Assembly: GCA_012515455.1 (NCBI GenBank)
Contig: JAAYYJ010000484.1
Span: 1-11,434, forward strand
Direction of reading: 5' to 3'
Source: Oligosphaeraceae bacterium
GTDB taxonomy: Bacteria > Verrucomicrobiota > Lentisphaeria > Oligosphaerales > Oligosphaeraceae
DNA length: 11,434 nt
A program made the position numbers and the translations under genes. Shown here piece by piece: positions 1-6,045 of the stretch; position 1 is the first letter of the stretch; each line of letters begins with the position of its first letter. The notes below the pieces were generated by a model. The model was given only the letters and a program-made list of their open reading frames with translations. It ran no database searches and had not been told where the DNA came from.

Positions 1-1325
1 GTGCCAATCCGGCCATCTGCCGTGATCTGAACAAATGCATTCTGTGCCGTCGCTGTGAAACGGCCTGCAACGTCATTCAGACTGTCGGCGTGCTCTCCGG
101 CGTGAATCGTGGCTTCAATGTCGCGGTCGCACCTGAGAATTTCAAGCCTCTGTCTGAGACTGCCTGCGTATTCTGCGGTCAGTGTGCACAAGCCTGCCCG
201 GTCGGTGCTCTGACCGAAATCGGCTACCGCGAGGATATCTGGAAAGCCCTTGATGACCCCAAGAAGACTGTGATTGTGCAGACTGCGCCTGCGGTTCGGG
301 TAGCCATCGGCGAGGAATTCGGGATGGAGCCTGGCTCGATCAGCACCGGGAAACTGGTGGCTGCACTGCGCCGGCTGGGTTTTGCCAAGGTCTTCGATAC
401 CGACTGGTCGGCTGACCTGACCATTATGGAAGAGGGCACCGAGCTGATGAAACGCCTGGAAACCGGCGAGAATCTGCCTATCCTGACCAGCTGCTGCCCG
501 GGTTGGGTGAATTTCATGGAATATCAGTTCCCGGACCTGCTGAATCTGCCCTCCACCGCCAAGTCACCGCAGCAGATGTTCGGCGCCATTGCCAAGAGTT
601 ACTATGCTGAAAAGCTCGGCATTGACCCGGCTGACCTGATTGTGGTGTCGGTGATGCCCTGCCTGGCCAAGAAGTACGAGGCCGGACGGGAAGAATTCAG
701 CAACAACGGCGTGCCGGATGTCGATTATGTGCTCTCCACCCGTGAGCTGGGGGCGATGATTAAAGAGGCCGGGATACTCTTCGACCTCCTGCCCGATGAA
801 CATTATGACAGCCCGCTCGGGGAATCCACCGGCGCCGGCGTGATCTTCGGTGCCTCCGGCGGTGTGCTGGAAGCCGCCCTGCGGACCATCGCGGCCAAGT
901 TGGAAGGCGAGGACAAGGGCGCCATCGAGTTCTGTGCCATCCGTGGTCTGGAAGGCGTGAAGGAAGCCACCATCACCATCGCCGGCATTGAATTGAAAGC
1001 CGCGGTCGTGTCCGGTCTGGGCAACGCCCGCCGCCTGCTGGAGAAGATTCAGCGCAAGGAAGCCACCTACCATGCCATTGAGATCATGGCCTGCCCCGGT
1101 GGCTGCATCAACGGTGGTGGACAGCCCTACTACCACGGCAATACCAGCATTCTGGAAGCCCGCAAGGACGCCATCTACCGCGCTGATGCCGGTCTGCCGA
1201 TTCCCAAATCGCATCTGAATCCCTCGATTATCAAGATTTACGAGGAATTCCTGGGCGAGCCCAACAGCGAGAAAGCGCATCATCTCCTGCACACCAAATA
1301 CTGCCCCAGAATCATCCAGGAATAG
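1..1325 (+). CDS. hydA: [FeFe] hydrogenase catalytic subunit, group A type (5' truncated by window edge)
   Basis: Catalytic subunit of a cytoplasmic [FeFe] hydrogenase (HydA/HndD-like), reducing protons with electrons from ferredoxin or NAD(P)H. The frame is open from base 3, giving 440 residues in the window, so the GTG at base 90 is internal. Seen in order: a CxxCxxCxxxC [4Fe-4S] motif with Cys codons at 36, 45, 54 and 66; a second one at 165, 174, 183 and 195 (CVFCGQCAQACP); and the three H-cluster motifs, TSCCPGW near 485-507, MPCLAKKYE at 654-680 and MACPGGCINGGGQP at 1086-1127. The C-terminus (HHLLHTKYCPR) matches the small-subunit-like tail fused in many bacterial enzymes. Family knowledge says an N-terminal [2Fe-2S] domain and a His-ligated [4Fe-4S] site should lie upstream, outside the window. 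All H-cluster cysteines are present, so the enzyme should be active. Partner subunits (HndA-C type) cannot be seen, so a bifurcating complex is possible but unproven. Confidence 0.96.
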   Translation, partial: ANPAICRDLNKCILCRRCETACNVIQTVGVLSGVNRGFNVAVAPENFKPLSETACVFCGQCAQACPVGALTEIGYREDIWKALDDPKKTVIVQTAPAVRVAIGEEFGMEPGSISTGKLVAALRRLGFAKVFDTDWSADLTIMEEGTELMKRLETGENLPILTSCCPGWVNFMEYQFPDLLNLPSTAKSPQQMFGAIAKSYYAEKLGIDPADLIVVSVMPCLAKKYEAGREEFSNNGVPDVDYVLSTRELGAMIKEAGILFDLLPDEHYDSPLGESTGAGVIFGASGGVLEAALRTIAAKLEGEDKGAIEFCAIRGLEGVKEATITIAGIELKAAVVSGLGNARRLLEKIQRKEATYHAIEIMACPGGCINGGGQPYYHGNTSILEARKDAIYRADAGLPIPKSHLNPSIIKIYEEFLGEPNSEKAHHLLHTKYCPRIIQE

Positions 1326-1347
1326 GATGATTTGAACCGGTAAACAC

Positions 1348-1381
1348 AACGGCCCGCCAATTCGCTTGGCGGGCCGTTTTT
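1348..1381 (+). terminator. Rho-independent terminator of the hydrogenase gene
   Basis: A perfect 13-bp stem (1348-1360 with 1366-1378; left arm AACGGCCCGCCAA) closes a 5-base loop TTCGC and runs into a T-tract at 1377-1381. It begins 22 bases after the hydrogenase stop codon. On the opposite strand the hairpin is followed only by a mixed GTGTTT stretch, so it should act mainly on the plus strand, though it may also weakly stop the convergent aminotransferase transcript. Confidence 0.93.
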
Positions 1382-1417
1382 GTTAGTACAGGAAAGGGAC
1401 AGCAGAATCCGGGGGGG

Positions 1418-2554
1418 CTATTGCAGCAGTTTGCGGCAGGCGCTCTCGACCTCAGCCAGGGGCGCGTTGTAGCTGTAGCTGATTTGCGCACTGCGTTTCA
1501 GGATATCCAGGGATCGGGTGCAGCAGTCGAGGGGGTAGTCGATGGTCCGGTGGGCGAATTTATGCGGGTTCAGGCGCTCGTCCCACCAGGATTTGTTCAA
1601 CACCGGGGTCCAGTTGGTATAGACATGCCGGCCGGATTCAATCCAGAAGGTGACGCTGTGCTTTTCTTTGAAGGCCGTGGCATCCTGCTGGGTGGGGAAT
1701 TTTATATTCACGGACAGGACACCGTCCGGGTCATTGGCCGTGGTCAGCTCGAACTGCTGCGAGTTGCCAAGGATTGAGCGGACCAGGTCACGGCGCTCCT
1801 TCAAGCCGCTGATAAAGCTGTCGAATTTTGCCAGTTGGGCGCAGAGCATCGCGCCCTGGAAATCCGAGACCCGGAAATTGAATCCGGGGAAGAATTGCTC
1901 CTGCATCTGCCCGGCGTGCTCACGGGTGTAGCATCCCGCATCGTGCATAATCAGGGCGCGTTCGTAGTAGCGGTCGTCATCAGTCAGGACCATCCCCCCT
2001 TCGCCGCAGGTCAGATTTTTGAACATATTGAAGCTCAGGGCGCCGGTCTGGCCGATGGTGCCGGCTTCCCGGCCGTGGTAGGTGACGCCGGCCGCCTGGC
2101 AGGCGTCCTCGCAGACCAGCAGGTTATGGCGTTTGGCGATAGCCATGATGGCGTCCATATTGCAGACGGCATTGCCCATGTGGACCGGGATGATAGCCTT
2201 GGTGTAGGGGCTGATTTTGCGTTCGATGTCCTCCGGGTCGATAGCCAGGGTCTCATCGATATCGGCGATTACCGGCACGGCTCCGGCCAGCAGCGGCGCC
2301 ATCGGCGTGGCGACCCAGGTGAAGGCGGGGATGATGACCTCGTCGCCCGAGCCGACGCCCATGGCGGTCATGGCACAATAGAGGGCGTTGGTGCCGCTGT
2401 TGAGTGTCAGGGCGTGTTTGACCTTCAGGCGCTGGCAGATTTTGCTCTCGAAATCCATGGTGAAGCCGCTTTCGCCGCCACGGTAGCGCATGAGTTTCTT
2501 GCTTTCCACGACCCGCTTCAACAGCTCGAGTTCTTCGTTGCCGAAATGATGCAT
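1418..2554 (-). CDS. DegT/DnrJ/EryC1/StrS-family PLP-dependent aminotransferase
   Basis: Fold-type I, PLP-dependent aminotransferase of 378 residues, the usual length for the DegT/DnrJ/EryC1/StrS family, whose members mostly aminate keto-sugars or cyclitols. Seen: the substrate/PLP-phosphate loop SGTNAL (residues 53-58); the EDACQAAG motif with Asp150, expected to contact the PLP pyridine nitrogen; and SFNMFKNLTCGEGG with Lys179 as the expected Schiff-base lysine. Catalytic residues are therefore intact. The start is set at the ATG at 2554, which has AAGGAG seven bases upstream; the in-frame GTG at 2584 would place that Shine-Dalgarno inside the gene. It is convergent with the hydrogenase, divergent from the beta-helix gene and stands alone: no nucleotide-sugar dehydratase or epimerase is adjacent. 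The substrate cannot be assigned. A role in surface-polysaccharide amino-sugar synthesis is an inference from the family only. Confidence 0.93.
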   Translation of the reverse strand: MHHFGNEELELLKRVVESKKLMRYRGGESGFTMDFESKICQRLKVKHALTLNSGTNALYCAMTAMGVGSGDEVIIPAFTWVATPMAPLLAGAVPVIADIDETLAIDPEDIERKISPYTKAIIPVHMGNAVCNMDAIMAIAKRHNLLVCEDACQAAGVTYHGREAGTIGQTGALSFNMFKNLTCGEGGMVLTDDDRYYERALIMHDAGCYTREHAGQMQEQFFPGFNFRVSDFQGAMLCAQLAKFDSFISGLKERRDLVRSILGNSQQFELTTANDPDGVLSVNIKFPTQQDATAFKEKHSVTFWIESGRHVYTNWTPVLNKSWWDERLNPHKFAHRTIDYPLDCCTRSLDILKRSAQISYSYNAPLAEVESACRKLLQ

Positions 2555-2561
2555 CTGATAG

Positions 2562-2567
2562 CTCCTT
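2562..2567 (-). promoter_or_regulatory. Ribosome binding site that fixes the aminotransferase start
   Basis: Read on the minus strand this is AAGGAG, seven bases before the ATG at 2554. It decides for 2554 over the in-frame GTG at 2584. Confidence 0.85.
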
Positions 2568-2711
2568 TGTCTGGCTGAAATCACACCGGGAACAATTTTC
2601 TCATAAGTTAAGCCAAGGTCTGTTTTTTACAACTCCAGGCGGCGGTTTTAGCGCTGCTTGCTTCTGCGCCAGCTTGCCGCCGCCGCGGCGACGAGGGTTT
2701 TCCGGGGGCAA

Positions 2712-2727
2712 GGAAACGCGGTTTTCC
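2712..2727. promoter_or_regulatory. Imperfect inverted repeat, possible operator
   Basis: GGAAACGCGGTTTTCC has matching GGAAA/TTTCC outer arms around a CG-centred core, a shape seen in LacI-family-type operators. It sits two bases upstream of the candidate -35 box at 2730. No regulator gene is in the window, and one 16-base repeat in a GC-rich region can arise by chance. Confidence 0.25.
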
Positions 2728-2729
2728 GA

Positions 2730-2757
2730 TTGCATTCCAGCATGAGCGGGTTACATT
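2730..2757 (+). promoter_or_regulatory. Candidate promoter of the glycan operon
   Basis: TTGCAT (2730-2735) and TACATT (2752-2757) are separated by 16 bases. Each is a partial match to the sigma-70 consensus, with TTG kept in the first and four of six bases in the second. A start a few bases downstream would give a leader of roughly 40 bases before the ATG at 2806. Weak support by eye only. Confidence 0.28.
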
Positions 2758-2780
2758 AGTCACCGGTTCAGCATCGGCGG

Positions 2781-2820
2781 CCCTCTGTGTGGAGGGTGGC
2801 GCAGGATGCTGCCGGGCAGC
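2781..2820 (+). promoter_or_regulatory. Ribosome binding site and start codon covered by two tandem hairpins
   Basis: The Shine-Dalgarno GGAGG (2791-2795) lies ten bases before the ATG at 2806. CCCTC (2781-2785) can pair perfectly with GAGGG (2792-2796) across a 6-base loop, so the ribosome site can be hidden. Directly after it GCTGC (2808-2812) pairs with GCAGC (2816-2820), the first arm starting at the G of the ATG. Both stems are seen in the sequence; a regulatory effect is inference. Confidence 0.4.
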
Positions 2821-5800
2821 GTAATTTCAGGATCAGCAGCGTATTCAATGTCAGACTGCAGAGCCTTCATCGCCATCTTCCTGTGTTGCACAGCCGTCTC
2901 TTTGTTCGGGGTGGAGTATTTTGTCTCGCCGGATGGTTCGGATGACCATCCCGGCACGAGCCTGACCCAGGCGTTCCGGACTGTCAACCGGGGGCTCTCG
3001 GCCATACAGGGCGGTGATATCCTGCGCATCCAACCGGGGATTTATCGCGAATCGGTGAGCCGGCAATTGCCCAATCCCGGCGGACTGCCCATCCTGATTA
3101 AAGCAGAAATTCCCGGGACAGTGCTGCTGCGCGGTGATGTCGAGCTGCCGGTCTTTGAGAAATTTCCGGGCTCGGCATTCATCTGGTCTGCCGATTTTGC
3201 CCTTGCCGAGCCCACTGCCATCAATGAGCGGGATACCTATCGCATCTATACTCCGGCAGCCTCGGTCAGGGAACTGGAATTCACCCGGGGAAAATTCTTC
3301 TACGACCTGGAAGCCAAGCGTCTCTATGTCTGCACCAGTGACGGGCAGTCACCGGCGCAGCATTATTTGACCGCATCGGTCATCGCCGGCAGCGGATTTC
3401 TGCTCACTACCGAGAATGTCACGGTTGAGGGCCTGGCGGTGACCGGGTTCTATTCCCATTACCGCAATTTTTACGGCCTGCGTCTGAGCGGCCCGGGCAA
3501 TAACCGGGTCCGGAACTGCCAGGCCTTTTTCAACAGCAACGGCATTCATTTGGGTTGCCGCAAGGATTCCAGCATTGAGGATTGTACCGTCTATGCCAAT
3601 GGCTCGAACGCACCGGTATCAGGCGGGAATATGGTCTGCTGGGGTGATTGCGAGAATATCAGAATCAGTAACTGCCGGTCCTTCTTCAGTACTCACCCTA
3701 ATAATCTGGAAATCCGTTTCTATGGCGGCACCATCAAAGACAGCCGGGTGGAAAACTCAATTTCGTATGGCAGCATCGGCCTGAAAGCCAATACCAGCAA
3801 CACCTGGTGCATCAACTCGGTCAATGGCGGGCAGGGCTATGCAGCCGAGAATGGCCGCAATAATGTCTTTCGTGGCGGCAATGCCTACAATGCCCAGGAC
3901 ACATCCTTGAATCTGGACACCATTCCCCGGGCTGAGTGGGACGGGCTGTTTGCCGACCCCGAGAATTACGATTTCCACCCCCAGTCAGATGCCCGTGGCC
4001 TGGAAAACGGGCTGATTGATGACGGGAATATATATTTTATTACACCTGCTGGCAATGACTCGGCAGAAGGACGCTCGCTGAAACAATCCTGGCGTAGCCT
4101 GGCCAAACTGAATTCTCTGCCCAAGGGCAGCATCGTCTACCTCAGCCCGGGCCGTTATCCCGGCACCACCTTGCTGGCACAGGGATTGAAGATCAGAACC
4201 AGGGGCATCGGCAATGCGGCAGTAATCACCGGCGACATGCAGGTCAAAGGACAGGACCTGGAGTTCAGCAACCTCAATTTCATCGCCGGGCGGGTCGAGG
4301 TGACTGGGCGGGGAAATCGCTTCCATGCCTGTGGCTTCGAGGCAGTGCTGAGCATCGCTGGCCAGGATACCGCTCTGACCCATAATGCTTTCAGCACCCA
4401 GCCAGTGGCCGGGAACGGAGCAGGGGGATACAAACACAGCAATATCTATCTGGCAGGACTGCAAACTGCGCTGGACGGCTTTGTGGACTTCGATCTGCCG
4501 GGCGAAAATCCGCAATTCAGAGATTGCGCCAACGGCGATTTCACGGTCGCGAATCACAGCGCTTTCCTGGGACGCGGTTTCGATGGCCATCCGGCCGGGC
4601 CATACCGGCTGGTGCGTGCGCCACAGGAGAGTAGCACGCTGCTGCCCCAGGTGCACTCGGTCACGGAGTCTACCATTAACGTCGAATGGTGGACTAACTC
4701 CGCCCAGGGCTCTTCAGAATTGCAGTGGGGGCTGGACCCCGAATGCCTGCGCAGCGTCGGGCAGAGTTACTCCGGGTCGTACTATCATACGGTGACCCTG
4801 GAAAACCTGGCTCCCGGCACGCGCTATTATTTTCGGGCCGTATCGCGTTCTCCGCTGCGGGAGCATCACTCCAACGAGTATTATGCTGCTCAGGAGCTGA
4901 CCAAGGCCCGCAAGGTCAGCACCAGCGCAGTCAGCAGCGCCTGTACTGAGACTGCAGTCCGCGAGTCGCAAACCTTCTATGTCTCGATGCAGGGTGATGA
5001 CCGCAACGCGGGGACCAAGAGTGCGCCTTTCCGGTCCTTGAATCAGGCGCTGAATATCGTCCGGGCCGGAGACACGGTTTTGCTGCGCGGCGGGTCATAT
5101 ACTGAAGAAGTGCATCTGCGCGCCGGCGGCTCTCAGGGCCGTCCCATCACCATCAGAAATTTTCCAGGCGAGAAGGTCATTCTGGATGGTCGGCGGATCA
5201 TTGCGGATGGCATTATTATTGACAACAAGTCCTATATCATAATTGATGGCATCTATTTCCGGGAGTTCAACAACTCCACTGGTGCAGCGGTCCGGATCAA
5301 TGGCGGGCACGATATCACGGTACGGCGCTGTTTCGCAGATTCCCGCAGCAACGGCTACACGCCAGGGCTGATTTATGCCAATATGGTCCGGGGGCTGACC
5401 GTGGCCAATTGCGTGATATCGCGTGGCTTCTATGGTGCCACATTCTGGCGCTGCCCGGACTTGCAGCTGCTGCATAATGTCTGGTACCTGAACCAGATCT
5501 GTCATTTCTATCTGCATAACACCCCCGAGGAGAAAGCCCATCTGGTGCAGAATATCTTCTTCGATATCATTCCCTCCAAATTCCGGGATGCTCTTATCGG
5601 CAGCCAAAATCTCGAATCCGTGCTGGCCCGGGACAATTGCTTCTATCTGCGCTGCGATCCCGCCCGGCGGGCAATCTTCAGCTTTACCCGCCAGAATGGC
5701 GAGAGACTGGAAAAACCGAAAGGAAATTATCAGAATTACTGTGAGCGCAGCGGGATGAACTCGAGAGCGGTTTTTGTCAATCCCGGCATCCCTGCCCTGA

Positions 5801-6030
5801 AAGAGCATCTGCAATTTTCCTTCCTGCCTGAAATAGACCAGCAGGGGATGCACTTCTCCTACCCGGAGGAGGTCACGGCCATGGGAACACTCAGCAACAG
5901 GGTTGAATTGCACAAACAGCCTGACGGCACTTTCAAGGATTGGACCTTCAGCGATTTTTTTGCTACTGAGCCCGCCTGCCGGGAAATTGGCGCAGGATTG
6001 CAGCCAGAAGAATTTACGGACGTTCATTAA
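2806..6030 (+). CDS. Exported giant protein with three parallel beta-helix modules and an FN3-like domain
   Basis: 1074 residues, with a hydrophobic export signal (about residues 20-35, AFIAIFLCCTAVSLFG) and no charged tail or anchor. Three times a DUF1565/pectate-lyase-like N-cap recurs: VEYFVSPDGSDDHPGTS (from residue 36), NIYFITPAGNDSAEG (from 408) and FYVSMQGDDRNAGT (from 724). Each leads to a GD or KG turn and an xPGxY or GGSY strand. Right-handed beta-helix rungs follow, clearest in module 1, where NCQAFFN, DCTVYAN and NCRSFFS stack Cys238, Cys260 and Cys290. Residues about 612-697 are an FN3-like sandwich (INVEWWT, LAPGTRYYFRA) between modules 2 and 3. Such folds are typical of polysaccharide lyases and hydrolases, but no catalytic triad can be named, so binding is an alternative. 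The start at 2806 is chosen for GGAGG upstream; ATG 2848 gives a more ordinary signal peptide but no well-spaced Shine-Dalgarno. It is first in the cluster, 15 bases before the next gene. Confidence 0.9.
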   Translation: MLPGSVISGSAAYSMSDCRAFIAIFLCCTAVSLFGVEYFVSPDGSDDHPGTSLTQAFRTVNRGLSAIQGGDILRIQPGIYRESVSRQLPNPGGLPILIKAEIPGTVLLRGDVELPVFEKFPGSAFIWSADFALAEPTAINERDTYRIYTPAASVRELEFTRGKFFYDLEAKRLYVCTSDGQSPAQHYLTASVIAGSGFLLTTENVTVEGLAVTGFYSHYRNFYGLRLSGPGNNRVRNCQAFFNSNGIHLGCRKDSSIEDCTVYANGSNAPVSGGNMVCWGDCENIRISNCRSFFSTHPNNLEIRFYGGTIKDSRVENSISYGSIGLKANTSNTWCINSVNGGQGYAAENGRNNVFRGGNAYNAQDTSLNLDTIPRAEWDGLFADPENYDFHPQSDARGLENGLIDDGNIYFITPAGNDSAEGRSLKQSWRSLAKLNSLPKGSIVYLSPGRYPGTTLLAQGLKIRTRGIGNAAVITGDMQVKGQDLEFSNLNFIAGRVEVTGRGNRFHACGFEAVLSIAGQDTALTHNAFSTQPVAGNGAGGYKHSNIYLAGLQTALDGFVDFDLPGENPQFRDCANGDFTVANHSAFLGRGFDGHPAGPYRLVRAPQESSTLLPQVHSVTESTINVEWWTNSAQGSSELQWGLDPECLRSVGQSYSGSYYHTVTLENLAPGTRYYFRAVSRSPLREHHSNEYYAAQELTKARKVSTSAVSSACTETAVRESQTFYVSMQGDDRNAGTKSAPFRSLNQALNIVRAGDTVLLRGGSYTEEVHLRAGGSQGRPITIRNFPGEKVILDGRRIIADGIIIDNKSYIIIDGIYFREFNNSTGAAVRINGGHDITVRRCFADSRSNGYTPGLIYANMVRGLTVANCVISRGFYGATFWRCPDLQLLHNVWYLNQICHFYLHNTPEEKAHLVQNIFFDIIPSKFRDALIGSQNLESVLARDNCFYLRCDPARRAIFSFTRQNGERLEKPKGNYQNYCERSGMNSRAVFVNPGIPALKEHLQFSFLPEIDQQGMHFSYPEEVTAMGTLSNRVELHKQPDGTFKDWTFSDFFATEPACREIGAGLQPEEFTDVH

Positions 6031-6045
6031 GGGGAAGAAACAGCT

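Larger units (their letters stand above)
2555..2805. other. Divergent intergenic region between the aminotransferase and the beta-helix operon
   Basis: The only non-coding stretch above 100 bases. The left third is AT-richer (about 2590-2632); on the minus strand it offers a weak promoter match TTGTAA-16-TAACTT (2632-2627 and 2610-2605) for the aminotransferase. The middle is very GC-rich, with the palindrome CGCCGCGGCG near 2687-2696. The right part holds the direct repeat GGTTTTCC, an imperfect inverted repeat at 2712-2727, a weak plus-strand promoter candidate at 2730-2757 and a hairpin at 2781-2796. No small ORF with a convincing ribosome binding site and no recognisable RNA gene was seen. 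Confidence 0.6.

Noticed and set aside
90..1325. GTG at 90 as the hydrogenase start
   Set aside because: The frame continues to base 3 and encodes a perfect CxxCxxCxxxC cluster motif upstream, so the gene begins outside the window.
564..1349. 261-codon minus-strand frame
   Set aside because: Lies opposite the hydrogenase H-cluster region, whose protein motifs are unambiguous; no ribosome binding site and no family resemblance.
1411..1417. Seven-G tract directly after the aminotransferase stop codon
   Set aside because: It lies outside both coding regions, so it cannot act as a phase-variation tract; no other structure is attached to it.
1835..2578. 247-codon plus-strand frame
   Set aside because: Exact antisense of the aminotransferase with its intact Lys179 and Asp150 motifs; the antisense protein is a Gly/Ala/Asp-rich shadow.
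2884..2892. Lipoprotein signal (FLCC) in the beta-helix protein
   Set aside because: The residue before the first Cys is Leu, not the Gly/Ala/Ser of a lipobox, so lipid anchoring is not supported.
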